Source of the DNA: Mycolicibacterium aurum | GTDB taxonomy: Bacteria; Actinomycetota; Actinomycetes; Mycobacteriales; Mycobacteriaceae | DNA: 64,000 nucleotides | Direction of reading: 5' to 3' | NCBI GenBank assembly: GCA_900078775.1 | Contig: LT549889.1 | Location: forward strand, 5,332,001-5,396,000 | Shown here: positions 49,409 through 58,946 of the stretch, piece by piece | How positions within the stretch are numbered: position 1 is the first letter of the stretch | Layout: each line of letters starts with the position of its first letter | Program-made: the position numbers and the translations under genes | The notes under the pieces: model-generated | What the model was told of the DNA's origin: nothing | Seen by the model: the letters and a program-made list of their open reading frames with translations, nothing else | The model's database searches: none

Positions 49409-50794
49409 ATGACAACTTCTCAACCGAAATCGTTGACCCTCAACCTGAATCTGATTCCGGGTGGGGTGTTCCCGGGCGCCTGGCGGGCCGGCAGCGGCGA
49501 CGCCCGTCAGTACAGCAGCCTGGAGCACTACATCGAGGTCGCCAAGATCGCCGAGCGTGGCAAGTTCGACGCGGTCTTCCTCGCGGATACCCCGGTGTGG
49601 CGCTATCGCGGTGAGTACCGTCCGTTCCGTGGTCTGGACCCGACCCTGGCCTTTGCCGCGGTCGCCCAGCACACCAGCCACATCGGTCTGGTCGCCACCG
49701 GATCGAGCTCGTACAACTCCGCCTACAACCTGGCCCGACGGATCTCCACCCTGGACCACATCTCGGGTGGGCGCGCGGCCTGGAACATCGTGGCCACCAA
49801 CGGCGATGACGTCGCCCGCAACTTCGGCCGGGAGCACGGCCTCGACCATGACGAGCGCTACCGCAGGGCCCACGAGTTCGTGGAGGCCGTGCGGGCGCTG
49901 TGGGACGGGTGGGCCGACGACGCCTGGGTCGCCGACCGGGAGACCGGCACCTATGTCGACGACAGCCGGATCCGCGGCGTCGACTACACCGGCGAGTACG
50001 TCAACACCGCCGGTCCGCTGCCGCTGCCGCGATCCCCGCAGGGGCATCCGGTGCTGGTGCAGGCGGGTTCCTCACCGGACGGGATCGGACTGGCGGCCCG
50101 CTTCGCCGACGCCGTCTACACGGTCCAGTCGACCATCGAATCGGCGATCGCCTTCCGCAACACGGTCCGGGCCCGGGCCCGGGAATGGGGCCGCGACCCG
50201 GAGACCATCCGCGTGCTGCCCGGTTTGATCACCCTGGTCGCACCGACCGAAGCCGAAGCCCGGCAACGAGAGATCGAGTTACGCGAGCTGCACACCGAGC
50301 ATTTCGCTATCAATGCGCTGGCCCTGCAGATCGGGGTACCGGTCGAGGCGCTGGAACTGGACAAGGAACTGCCGTGGGACCTGGTGCCCTCGGACGGTGA
50401 ATTGGGCGCGCAGGGCGGGCATTTCGCCGCGCTCATCAACACCGCGCGCCGGGAGCGCTACACCGTCAAGCAGATCCTGGCCCGCCAAGGCGGCGGACTC
50501 ACCCACGTCACCGCCATCGGCAGCCCCGAACAGGTCGCCGATCAGATCGAAACCTGGTACACGGCAGGCGCCGCGGACGGATTCAACATCATGAGCGCGC
50601 AACTGCCGGACGTCGCCACCGAATTCGTCGAGCACGTGGTCCCGCTGCTGCAGCGCAAGGGGATCTTCCGCACCGAATACCCGGGCACCACGCTGCGCGA
50701 TACGCTCGGCCTCGCCCGGCCCAGCGACGGATTCGAGGACTACCAGCCGCCCAGCACTCCCCGGCACAAGGTAGGAGAGGCCGCGTTCGGCTGA
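49409..50794 (+). CDS. FMN-dependent monooxygenase, NtaA/SnaA/DszA type
   Basis: A 461-residue luciferase-like monooxygenase that uses reduced flavin from a separate reductase. LNLNLIPGGVFPGAWR, FLADTPVWRYRGEYRPF, ISGGRAAWNIVATNGDDVAR and the NFGREHG segment are hallmarks of the group containing nitrilotriacetate monooxygenase, DszA and dimethyl-sulfone or sulfide monooxygenases. Sequence alone does not choose between C-N and C-S cleavage; the rhodanese upstream favours a sulfur substrate. ATG 49409 is preceded by AAAGG. Confidence 0.87.
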   Translation: MTTSQPKSLTLNLNLIPGGVFPGAWRAGSGDARQYSSLEHYIEVAKIAERGKFDAVFLADTPVWRYRGEYRPFRGLDPTLAFAAVAQHTSHIGLVATGSSSYNSAYNLARRISTLDHISGGRAAWNIVATNGDDVARNFGREHGLDHDERYRRAHEFVEAVRALWDGWADDAWVADRETGTYVDDSRIRGVDYTGEYVNTAGPLPLPRSPQGHPVLVQAGSSPDGIGLAARFADAVYTVQSTIESAIAFRNTVRARAREWGRDPETIRVLPGLITLVAPTEAEARQREIELRELHTEHFAINALALQIGVPVEALELDKELPWDLVPSDGELGAQGGHFAALINTARRERYTVKQILARQGGGLTHVTAIGSPEQVADQIETWYTAGAADGFNIMSAQLPDVATEFVEHVVPLLQRKGIFRTEYPGTTLRDTLGLARPSDGFEDYQPPSTPRHKVGEAAFG

Positions 50795-50812
50795 CGCCAC
50801 GCGCACATCGTC

Positions 50813-51850
50813 ATGACAGTTCTCGAGTCGGCCCACACCGGTTTGCCCACGCGCAGCGCTGAATCCGCTGCGTCGCAGGCCGTACGCCGGCCCGCCCGGC
50901 GCAGCGGCCGGTGGGACGGCGCGCTCTTCTACGGGCGTTACATCGGCGAAAAGGTGTTCGCCGCGGTCGTCGTGCTGTGGCTGGCCGCCTCGGCGGCGTT
51001 CTTGGCGGTTCACCTCGCCCCCGGCGACCCGGTCACACTGCTGATGGGCGAATTCGACACGCCGGAACTGCGCGCCACCATCGAAGCCCAATGGGGACTG
51101 GACAAGTCGCTGCTGGTGCAGTACCTCGACTTCCTCGGCCGGGCGGTCCAGGGCGACTTCGGCATGTCCTACGTGCAGCGCACCCCGGTCAGCGACATCG
51201 TGTTCAGCCACCGGCTGGTGGCCAGCGCCCAGCTCACCACCGCGGCCACCCTGACCGCACTGGTGCTGGCCGTAGCCCTGGCGTTGAGCACCGCCGGCCG
51301 GCGCGGTGTGTTCACCCGGATCTCCTATCTCGGCGAACTCACCTTCGCCTCGATCCCGACGTTCTGGCTGGGCATCCTGTTCATCACGGTGCTGGCCTTC
51401 CAGTTCGGCCTGTTCCCGGTGGTGGGTGGCACCACCCTGCAGAATCTCGTGCTGCCCAGCCTCACCCTGGCGCTGCCGCTGGCCGCGGTGCTCACCCAGG
51501 TGCTGCGCGAGGGGATCGAGCGCTCACTCGAGCAGCCCTATGCGGTGTCCGCGCTGGCTCGGGGAATCTCGCCCTGGCAGTTGAAGTTCCGGCACGGGCT
51601 GCGGCACGCGCTCATCCCGGCGGCCACCCTGGCCGGCTGGTCGGTGGGCGGCATGCTCACCGGCACCGTCATCGTCGAGCAGGTGTTCGGCCGGCCCGGC
51701 ATCGGGCAGGCCACCGTCGTCGCCGTCACCCGCCAGGACGTTCCGGTGGTGCTGGGTATCACCTTGCTGGCGGTGACGCTGTATGTCGTGGTGAACACCG
51801 CCGTGGACATCCTCTATCTGTGGATCGACCCCCGACTGAGAGCGAGGTAA
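50813..51850 (+). CDS. ABC transporter permease, DppB type
   Basis: A 345-residue permease with an unusually long cytoplasmic N-terminus (about 45 residues), then six helices. The coupling loop for the ATPase is seen in SALARGISPWQLKFRHGLRHALIP, the EAA motif. VHLAPGDPVTLLMG and VEQVFGRPGIG are typical of peptide/nickel uptake permeases. It is part of an operon with all other transporter subunits. Confidence 0.9.
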   Translation: MTVLESAHTGLPTRSAESAASQAVRRPARRSGRWDGALFYGRYIGEKVFAAVVVLWLAASAAFLAVHLAPGDPVTLLMGEFDTPELRATIEAQWGLDKSLLVQYLDFLGRAVQGDFGMSYVQRTPVSDIVFSHRLVASAQLTTAATLTALVLAVALALSTAGRRGVFTRISYLGELTFASIPTFWLGILFITVLAFQFGLFPVVGGTTLQNLVLPSLTLALPLAAVLTQVLREGIERSLEQPYAVSALARGISPWQLKFRHGLRHALIPAATLAGWSVGGMLTGTVIVEQVFGRPGIGQATVVAVTRQDVPVVLGITLLAVTLYVVVNTAVDILYLWIDPRLRAR

Positions 51851-51855
51851 CCGCG

Positions 51856-52716
51856 GTGGCAACCACATTCGCGTTCCCCGGCCGGTCGCTCTCCTCGGGC
51901 CTGACCGGATTCCGCCAGTACGGGCTGCTGATCGCCGCAACCGTTTTGGCCGTGCTGCTGGTCGCGGTGGTGTTCCCCGGACTGTTCACCGGGCGTGACC
52001 CGCTGGCCAGCGATATGTCCCAGGCGCTGGCGGCACCCAGCTTCGAGCACATCTTCGGCACCGACCACCTCGGTCGCGACGTCTGGGCACGGGTCGTGCA
52101 CGGCGCGCGGTACTCCATCCTGATCGGTGTCGCCTCCACCGTGTTGGCGGTGCTGCTCGGTGTCCTGCTCGGTCTCATCGCCGGGGTGTCGCATCGCAGG
52201 GTGGACGAGGCCATCTCCCGGGTGTTCGACGCCGTCGGTGCTTTCCCCGACCTGCTGTTCGCATTGATGCTGATCGCCCTGATCGGTCCCGGCACCGGAA
52301 ACGTCATCGCCGCCATCGCCATTGCGTCCGCCCCGCGCTACGGCCGGGTGGTCCGGGCCGAGACCCTGCGGGTACGGGAATCGGACTACGTCATCCAGTC
52401 CCGCCTCGCCATCGCCTCGGCGACCCGCCGGACGATGCGCCATGTGCTGCCCAATGCACTGGGCACGGTGCCGGTGCTGGCCACCCTGGGCATCGGGACC
52501 GCCATCATCGGCGCGGCCGGCCTGAGCTTCCTCGGATTCGGGCCGACGCCACCGTTGCCGGAGTGGGGTGCCATGCTCGCCGACGGCCGCCAGGACCTGC
52601 GGATCGCCTGGTGGGTGGGCTTCTTCCCGGGCCTGTTCATCACCGCGACCGTCGTCAGCGTGTCGGTGGTGGGCCGGAACCTGCAGCGCCGCTTCGAGCG
52701 TCGGGCGGCACCGTGA
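51856..52716 (+). CDS. ABC transporter permease, DppC type
   Basis: A 286-residue permease with an N-terminal helix followed by the HIFGTDHLGRDVWARVVHGA signature and five more helices; the EAA loop is in SRLAIASATRRTMRHVLPNA. The ending SFLGFGPTPPLPEWGAML is family-typical. GTG 51856 follows GAGG; the next gene overlaps by GTGA. It pairs with the DppB-like permease to form the translocation channel. Confidence 0.9.
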   Translation: MATTFAFPGRSLSSGLTGFRQYGLLIAATVLAVLLVAVVFPGLFTGRDPLASDMSQALAAPSFEHIFGTDHLGRDVWARVVHGARYSILIGVASTVLAVLLGVLLGLIAGVSHRRVDEAISRVFDAVGAFPDLLFALMLIALIGPGTGNVIAAIAIASAPRYGRVVRAETLRVRESDYVIQSRLAIASATRRTMRHVLPNALGTVPVLATLGIGTAIIGAAGLSFLGFGPTPPLPEWGAMLADGRQDLRIAWWVGFFPGLFITATVVSVSVVGRNLQRRFERRAAP

Positions 52717-54335
52717 CCACACTGCAGACCGAGGCGGACGCCACCCTGGCCGGTCCGACCGGTGATGTGCTGGTGCAGGTGAAGGGCCTCTCGGTGTCCT
52801 TCGACAGCGTGCGGGCCGCCGACGGGTCCGCGCTGCCCGTCGTCACCGATGTCGACCTGACGGTCCGGCGCGGCCGCATCCTGGCCATCGTCGGCGAATC
52901 TGGGTCGGGCAAATCGGTCACCGCCCGCACTCTGATCGGCCTGACCGGGGACGGCAGCCGGGTCGAGGCGCAGACCTTGACGGTGCACGGCAGTGACGTC
53001 CGCGGCTACGCCGAGTCCGACTGGCGCAAGGTCCGGGGCGCCCAGATCGGATTCGTCCTGCAGGATGCCCTGACCTCGCTGGACCCGCTGCGCACCGTGG
53101 AAGCCGAGGTGGGCGAGGCGCTGCGGGCGCCACGCAGACAACGGGCCGCCGCGGTCGAGGAACTGCTTGCCTCGGTGGGCATCCCGGACCCGGCCTACCG
53201 GCGCCGCAATTACCCGCACCAACTCTCCGGTGGCCTGCGTCAGCGCGCGCTCATCGCCGCGGCGCTGTCCGGGCATCCGGATGTGCTGATCGCCGACGAG
53301 CCCACCACCGCACTGGATGTCACCGTGCAGGCCCGCATCCTGCAGTTGCTGCGCAGCCTGGCCGACGGCGGCCGCGGGGTGCTGCTGATCAGCCATGACC
53401 TGGCGGTGGTGTCCCGGATCGCCGACGACGTGCTGGTGATGCACAACGGCCGCGTCGTCGAACAGGGTCCGGCCGAGCGGGTGATCCGGGATCCGCAGCA
53501 CGATTACACGCGCCGGCTGATCGCCGCCGTCCCCGGCCGGCACACCCGAGGCCGACGGCTCGCACCCACCGACGGCCCGGAACCGACTGTCCCGCACCAG
53601 GTGCCGATCGGACCGAAGACGGTGGCCGAGATCACCGGCGTCGGCAAGTACTACCGGTTGCGGCGAGGACAGGAGTTCTGCGCCGCCGAGGCTGTGAACC
53701 TGAGAATCCGGCGCGGCGAGATCGTCGGTTTGGTCGGGGAATCCGGCTCCGGCAAGTCCACGGTGGCTCGGATCGTCACCGGCCTGCTCGCACCGGACAC
53801 CGGGCACATCGAGATCGACAAGCGGCTGGGTGCGGTCCAGTTGGTCGCCCAGGACTCCGTCGGCTCGTTCGACCCGCGCTACACGGTGCGTGAGATCATC
53901 GCCGAGACCGTGGCCCTGCGGCATTCCCGCGACACCGCGGAGGGGCGGATTCACGAGCTGCTTGACCTGGTTCATCTGCCCGACAGCGTGGTCGACCGGC
54001 ATCCGCGTTCCCTGTCCGGTGGTCAGCGCCAGCGGGTGTCGATCGCTCGGGCACTGGGCTCCGACCCGGAACTGCTGGTCTGTGACGAAGCGGTGTCCGC
54101 GCTCGACGTCTCCATTCAGGCGCAGATCCTGGACCTGCTGCTGGACATCCGGGCCGCGGCGGGAACCGCGCTGCTGTTCATCTCCCACGACATCGGTGTG
54201 GTCCATCACGTCGCCGACCGGGTGCTGGTCATGCACCGCGGCCGGGTCGTCGAGGAGGGTACCGCCGACGAGGTGTTCGACGCCCCGCGCGACGAGTACA
54301 CCCGCGTCCTGCTGCAGGCGGTGCCGACGCTGTGA
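52713..54335 (+). CDS. ABC transporter ATPase with two fused nucleotide-binding domains (DppD-DppF)
   Basis: A 540-residue protein carrying both ATPase units of a peptide-type importer. Domain 1 has Walker A VGESGSGKS (about residues 66-74), signature QLSGGLRQRALI and Walker B VLIADEPTTALD. Domain 2 has VGESGSGKS (about 344-352), signature SLSGGQRQRVSI and LLVCDEAVSALD. In domain 2 the Walker B reads CDEAVSALD in place of the usual DEPTSALD, which still keeps the catalytic Glu. GTG 52713 overlaps the permease stop. Confidence 0.92.
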   Translation: MTTLQTEADATLAGPTGDVLVQVKGLSVSFDSVRAADGSALPVVTDVDLTVRRGRILAIVGESGSGKSVTARTLIGLTGDGSRVEAQTLTVHGSDVRGYAESDWRKVRGAQIGFVLQDALTSLDPLRTVEAEVGEALRAPRRQRAAAVEELLASVGIPDPAYRRRNYPHQLSGGLRQRALIAAALSGHPDVLIADEPTTALDVTVQARILQLLRSLADGGRGVLLISHDLAVVSRIADDVLVMHNGRVVEQGPAERVIRDPQHDYTRRLIAAVPGRHTRGRRLAPTDGPEPTVPHQVPIGPKTVAEITGVGKYYRLRRGQEFCAAEAVNLRIRRGEIVGLVGESGSGKSTVARIVTGLLAPDTGHIEIDKRLGAVQLVAQDSVGSFDPRYTVREIIAETVALRHSRDTAEGRIHELLDLVHLPDSVVDRHPRSLSGGQRQRVSIARALGSDPELLVCDEAVSALDVSIQAQILDLLLDIRAAAGTALLFISHDIGVVHHVADRVLVMHRGRVVEEGTADEVFDAPRDEYTRVLLQAVPTL

Positions 54336-54428
54336 GCTGTCCGCACTCCTGTCGCGGCTGACGCCGCCGCTTTCCCGAACCCCCCAGACCGCACAGGGTG
54401 TGCGGTCTCCTCACGAGATGGAACGAAC

Positions 54429-56093
54429 ATGACCCCTGAACGCAAGAAGAAGCGGCGCGGCGTGGCGCTCCGGCTGGCCGCCCTGACCGGCGCGGTAGTG
54501 CTCGCGCTGACCGCCTGCGGCAGCGACTCCGGCAGCGGGGCAGGCGACGGTGAACCGCGCCGCGGCGGCACCCTGACCGTGGCCCAGGCCGACTATCCCG
54601 AAGAGGGCCTCAACCCGGTGGTACGGGGCTGCTGCGTGGAAGTGCAGGTGCTGCGCAACGTCTTCGACAGCTTGGTGGCCATCGACAACGACGAGAAGAT
54701 CCACCCCTGGCTGGCCGAGAGCTACGAGCGCTCCGAAGACGGTCTCGTCTACACCTTCAAGCTGCGCGAGGGCGTCACCTTCCACGATGGGGAGCCGTTC
54801 AACGCCGCCGCTGTGAAGGCCAACTTCGACAAGATCACCGGCGACAAGGAGTACGCGCCGTCGGTGGCCAAGAGCACCTTCCAGACGTTGCAGGCCACCG
54901 AGGTCGTCGACGAGTACACGGTGCGCACGGTGCTGAGTGAACCCACCGCGAACTGGCTGAACACGCTGGCCTCGCTGCAGGGTGCGCAGATCTCGCCAAA
55001 GTCGCTGGCCGGCCCGGAGGCGGCCACCGGCGGGGTCGGGTTCGCCGGTACCGGCCCGTTCATCCTGACCGACATCGTGGAGGGCGCCGAGTTGCGGTTC
55101 AAGCGCAACGACGACTACAACTGGCCGTCCGCGCTGGCCGAGCACGAGGGCCCGGCCTACCTCGACGAGATCGTGGTGAAGGTGGTTCCCGAGCCGAATA
55201 TCCGTGCCGGACTGCTCAGCTCGGGTGAGGTCGACGCGGTCGCCCAGCTCGCCCCGGCCGACGTGGCACTGTTCGACGGTGTCGACGGCTTCCAGTTCGA
55301 GGCCCGCCCGTCCAACGTCTCGCCGTACTCGCTGTACTTCAACGTCACCGGCGACGGCACCAAGGACGTCCGGGTGCGCCGGGCCCTGCGCGAGGCGGTC
55401 GACCTCGACCCGATCATCGACACGGTGCTCAAGGGAACTTCGGAGCGCGCCTGGAGCATCGTCGGACCGGAAAGCCCTTTCTACGACCCGAAATTCGAGA
55501 ACGCGTACGGCGGCAACGTCGAGGAAGCGAACAAGCTGCTCGACGAGGCCGGCTGGACCGGCCGGGACAAGGACGGCTACCGCACCAACGCCGCCGGCCA
55601 GCGGCTGGTCGTCCGGCTGATCGCCACCGAGCCCAAGCCGCCGTTGAGCACGGTGCTGGAGGCCTATCAGGCCGCGTTGCGGACCAACGCCGGGGTGGAC
55701 GTCGACTTGCAGTTCCGCGATGAGGGCACGGTGGACGTGGTTCGCGAGACCAACGCCTATGAGGCCTTCCCGCGCGCCGTCGGGGGTGTGGACATCGGTG
55801 TGGTGCTGGAGAAGATCTACGAGACCGGTGGCGCCATCAACGGCCCGAAGCTGGAGGACCCGGTGGTCGACGGATGGCTGGCCGACGGCCGCACCGCCCT
55901 GGACGACGAGCAGCGCGTCGCGGCCTACGACAACGTGGCCCAGTACGCGCTGATCGACCAGGTCACCACGCTGCCGCTGTACACCGAGTTCTACAACGTG
56001 GCGGCGAGCTCCCGGGTACACGACATCACGGCTTGGTTGGACCCGCCGCGCGGGATGGTCAGCTTCGCGGCCTACAGCACCTGGAAAGAGTGA
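54429..56093 (+). CDS. ABC transporter substrate-binding lipoprotein (family 5)
   Basis: A 554-residue extracytoplasmic binding protein anchored by lipid. The signal peptide has a basic start (KKKRR) and lipobox LTAC with acylated C30. The mature part shows the family-5 pattern: PRRGGTLTVAQADYPEEGLN, WLAESYERSEDGLVYTFKLR and GVTFHDGEPFNAAAVKANFD. Homologues bind peptides, nickel complexes or small organic ligands. ATG 54429, 93 bases after the ATPase gene. The short gap holds no clear terminator. Confidence 0.92.
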   Translation: MTPERKKKRRGVALRLAALTGAVVLALTACGSDSGSGAGDGEPRRGGTLTVAQADYPEEGLNPVVRGCCVEVQVLRNVFDSLVAIDNDEKIHPWLAESYERSEDGLVYTFKLREGVTFHDGEPFNAAAVKANFDKITGDKEYAPSVAKSTFQTLQATEVVDEYTVRTVLSEPTANWLNTLASLQGAQISPKSLAGPEAATGGVGFAGTGPFILTDIVEGAELRFKRNDDYNWPSALAEHEGPAYLDEIVVKVVPEPNIRAGLLSSGEVDAVAQLAPADVALFDGVDGFQFEARPSNVSPYSLYFNVTGDGTKDVRVRRALREAVDLDPIIDTVLKGTSERAWSIVGPESPFYDPKFENAYGGNVEEANKLLDEAGWTGRDKDGYRTNAAGQRLVVRLIATEPKPPLSTVLEAYQAALRTNAGVDVDLQFRDEGTVDVVRETNAYEAFPRAVGGVDIGVVLEKIYETGGAINGPKLEDPVVDGWLADGRTALDDEQRVAAYDNVAQYALIDQVTTLPLYTEFYNVAASSRVHDITAWLDPPRGMVSFAAYSTWKE

Positions 56094-56113
56094 CGGAAAG
56101 GTTCGGGTGACCC

Positions 56114-57070
56114 ATGACTGAACTACCCGATTTCGGGATCTTCTTCCGGCTCAACGACACCGAGGCAGATCCGGTACGGCAGTACCACGACGGTCTCGAC
56201 CTGATCGTGCACGCCGAGAAGCTGGGACTGTCCACGGCATGGATCACCTCGCACCACTTCCGGTCCGACAAGGGCACCATCGCCTCACCCCTGGTGTTCC
56301 TGGCGGCCGCCGGGCAGCGCACCAGCCGGATCCGGTTGGGCGCCGGGGTGGTGGTGATCACCCTGGAGAACCCGATCCGGGTGGCCGAGGATGCGGTGAT
56401 CACCGATGCGCTGTCGCACGGCCGGTTGCAGCTGGGTCTCGGTTCGGGCCTTGAGGACTGGGCGTTCGGGCCGTTCGGTGTCGACTGGGACGACCGGCTG
56501 CGGGTGTACGCCGAGAAGACCGCGGCGCTGCGATCGACCCTGGACGGGGACGACCTCGGCGGCGGCCGGCGGCTCTATCCGCCGGCCGGTGATCTGCCGC
56601 AACGGTTGTGGCGGGTGGCCAGCGACCCGGCACACGCCGCCGAGATCGGCCGCGCCGGCGACAACCTGCTGTTGCGGTCCTCGAAGGCGCTCAGCTTCGA
56701 CGGGAACCTGGTACGGCACAGCGCGGCGATCGACGCGTTCCGGCAGCATGCCGGGCCGCGGCAGCGGATCGCGGCCAGTCGCTCGGTGATCGTCGCGCCC
56801 ACCACCGCTCAGGCGCGGGAACTCGCCGGACAGCGGGCCATCGATGTGCATCGGCGCAACGGTGACGGTGAACCGTGGTACGGCGACCCGGAGCTGGTGC
56901 GGACACGGCTGCTGGCCGACCCGGAACTGCACCTCGTCGACGAGGTGCTGCTGCAGGTCGCCCCGGCCAAGCTGACGCTGGCGCAATGGAAGTCGAGTCT
57001 GGACCTGATGGTGTCCGAGGTGCTCGAACCGGTCCGCAGGGAGGGACGCAGCCATGCCGGGGTCTCGTGA
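56114..57070 (+). CDS. Luciferase-like (LLM class) flavin-dependent oxidoreductase
   Basis: A 318-residue TIM-barrel LLM protein: FGIFFRLNDTEADPVRQYHD, STAWITSHHFRSDKG, RLGAGVVVITLENPIRVAED and LQLGLGSGLEDWAF. It is shorter than the DszA-type enzyme at 49409 and of a different subgroup, so it probably oxidises a downstream intermediate. It is the last gene of the operon, followed by a hairpin at 57104. Confidence 0.85.
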   Translation: MTELPDFGIFFRLNDTEADPVRQYHDGLDLIVHAEKLGLSTAWITSHHFRSDKGTIASPLVFLAAAGQRTSRIRLGAGVVVITLENPIRVAEDAVITDALSHGRLQLGLGSGLEDWAFGPFGVDWDDRLRVYAEKTAALRSTLDGDDLGGGRRLYPPAGDLPQRLWRVASDPAHAAEIGRAGDNLLLRSSKALSFDGNLVRHSAAIDAFRQHAGPRQRIAASRSVIVAPTTAQARELAGQRAIDVHRRNGDGEPWYGDPELVRTRLLADPELHLVDEVLLQVAPAKLTLAQWKSSLDLMVSEVLEPVRREGRSHAGVS

Positions 57071-57103
57071 CCGCCGACCTGGAGTACTTCGCCTGAATCG
57101 GCT

Positions 57104-57146
57104 ACGCCGAGGATCCGTGCCACCGGGTGACTGCGATCCTCGGCGT
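57104..57146. terminator. Bidirectional terminator hairpin
   Basis: ACGCCGAGGATC (57104-57115) and GATCCTCGGCGT (57135-57146) form a perfect 12-base stem with a 19-base loop, between the convergent LLM operon and SDR gene. It is the clearest hairpin terminator in the window. Confidence 0.65.
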
Positions 57147-57166
57147 TGTGGGGATGCCGCGCCCGT

Positions 57167-57919
57167 TCAGAACTGCACGCCGCGGGTCAACGCCCCGTCC
57201 ACCAGCAGGTTCGTCCCGGTGATGAAACTGGCTGCCGCACTGGACAGGAACACCACCGCGTTGGCGACCTCCTGCGGGGTCGCCATCCGGCCGGTCGGGT
57301 TCAGCGCCAACGACGCGGCGAACAGTTCCGGATCCTCGGTCTCGATGGTGGGCCACACCCCGCCGGGGAAGTAGGTGTTGCCCGGGCTGACGGTGTTGGC
57401 CCGCACACCCTTTCCGGCGAGCTGATAGGCCAGGCCCTGGGTGTAGTGGATGATTGCGGCCTTCATGGTGCCGTACGGTCCGGCCGCAAAGTCGATCTCG
57501 CGGCCCGAGACGCTGGAGATCGTGACGATCGATCCGGCGCCGGAGGCCTCCAGCATGGGCAGAGCGGCCTCGACCAGGCCGACGGTGCCCATCATGTCCA
57601 CCTCGAAGCTGGTGCGCCAGTTGTCCGGGGACTCCGGGATGGCCAGCGCGGACACATTGGCGACCACACCGTCCAGCCCGCCGAAGTCCTCGGCGGTGGC
57701 GTTCACCCAGGCCGCCAGCGCGGCCTGATCGCCCACGTCGACCGCGGTGCCCACCGCACCGTCGCCCAACTCGGCCTGCACACCGGCCACCGACTCGGGG
57801 GTCCGCGCGCAATACGCCACGCGGGCACCCTCGGCCAGCAGACCCTCCACCACCGCGCGTCCGATGCCGCGCGTGCCGCCGGTCACCGCGAACCGTTTAC
57901 CGCTGAGTCCGAGATCCAT
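57167..57919 (-). CDS. SDR family oxidoreductase
   Basis: A 250-residue short-chain dehydrogenase with VTGGTRGIGRAVVEGLLAEG, VANVSALA (NAG motif degenerate to NVS), catalytic S-Y-K in ISSVSG and YGTMKAA. It differs from the mycofactocin-type SDRs of this window in lacking G-Q-G-R-S-H. ATG 57919 follows AGGAGA, nine bases after the acetamidase stop, so it is the third enzyme of the LldD2-amidase-SDR unit. Confidence 0.85.
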   Translation of the reverse strand: MDLGLSGKRFAVTGGTRGIGRAVVEGLLAEGARVAYCARTPESVAGVQAELGDGAVGTAVDVGDQAALAAWVNATAEDFGGLDGVVANVSALAIPESPDNWRTSFEVDMMGTVGLVEAALPMLEASGAGSIVTISSVSGREIDFAAGPYGTMKAAIIHYTQGLAYQLAGKGVRANTVSPGNTYFPGGVWPTIETEDPELFAASLALNPTGRMATPQEVANAVVFLSSAAASFITGTNLLVDGALTRGVQF

Positions 57920-57928
57920 GATGTTCTC

Positions 57929-58942
57929 CTAATAGGTGATGGTGCCGAATGATTTGGCGGCGGAACGCAGGTCGGCATGCACGCCGCCGTACGCGGCGGC
58001 CGCCGGTAACAGCCGCTTGTCGATCTTGGTCACCGCGCTGTAGTTGGTGTCCACCACGTTGGCGATCGGGGCCAGCGAGATCTGGGTGAGCAGCTGATAG
58101 GCGTCGAGCCGGTCCAGGCCGTACAGCTCGCCCAGCCAGGTGATCATCTCGACCTGCCCGGCTCGCCAGGCCTCCTCCAGCGGGCGACCGGATCCGATGC
58201 ACACCAGGTGGGTGTCGGTCTCCAGCCGGGGCCAGGCCGGCCCGCCGCCCTTGATCAACTCGACGACGACGGTGACGTTCATCGCGCCCTCCACCGCCGT
58301 CCCACAGGACTCGCCCTCGCCCTGGCGGTAGTGCCCGTCACCGAGGGAGAACAACGCCCCCGGCACGTTCACCCGCAGGTAGCAGGTCGCGCCGGCGGCC
58401 ATCTCCGGAGTGTCCATATTGCCGCCGAACACATCGGGCACCAGCGAGGTGCGCACCTCCCGGCGGGCGGGTGCGACGCCGACGGTACCGAGCATCGGGT
58501 TGCTGGGCAGCGCCAATTCGAAGTCGCTGCCGTGCGCGCTGAATCCGAGAGTCTTGGCCGCCGAGTCGTATTCGTAGATGTAGGTGCGCTCGGGCAGCGG
58601 GTCCTGCAGGGTCGGGCTGACCGGGACGCTGGTCAGTCCGCCGAAGAACGGGATCAGCGTGGACGCGCCCCAGCTGCGGGCCGGGGTGAGATCCACCAGG
58701 TGCACCGCCAGCGTGTCCCCGGGTTCGGCGCCCTCGATCCAGAACGGCCCGGTCTGCGGGTTGAGGTCCTCGGTGTCCAACGCCCGGGTGGCGACATCGT
58801 CGGTGCTGGTGATCCGGCCGCCGAAGGCATCCTCGGCCCACAGCGTGAGCACCGTGCCGGGTTTGACCCGCAGCACCGGCTCGGCACCGCCGAAGGTGAA
58901 GGCGAACTGCTCGGGGGAGGGGACGAACGTGATGTGGTCCAT
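57929..58942 (-). CDS. Acetamidase/formamidase family protein
   Basis: A 337-residue FmdA/AmdA-family amidohydrolase releasing ammonia from short amides. FGGRITSTDD, SWGASTLIPFFGGLTS, FSLGDGHYRQGEGESCGTAV and VFGGNMDTPEM carry the conserved His/Asp metal and substrate residues. ATG 58942 is four bases after the LldD2 stop; an in-frame GTG at 58978 would overlap that gene. Co-transcription with a 2-hydroxyacid dehydrogenase suggests degradation of a hydroxyamide or related nitrogen compound. Confidence 0.88.
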   Translation of the reverse strand: MDHITFVPSPEQFAFTFGGAEPVLRVKPGTVLTLWAEDAFGGRITSTDDVATRALDTEDLNPQTGPFWIEGAEPGDTLAVHLVDLTPARSWGASTLIPFFGGLTSVPVSPTLQDPLPERTYIYEYDSAAKTLGFSAHGSDFELALPSNPMLGTVGVAPARREVRTSLVPDVFGGNMDTPEMAAGATCYLRVNVPGALFSLGDGHYRQGEGESCGTAVEGAMNVTVVVELIKGGGPAWPRLETDTHLVCIGSGRPLEEAWRAGQVEMITWLGELYGLDRLDAYQLLTQISLAPIANVVDTNYSAVTKIDKRLLPAAAAYGGVHADLRSAAKSFGTITY

Positions 58943-58946
58943 CAAG

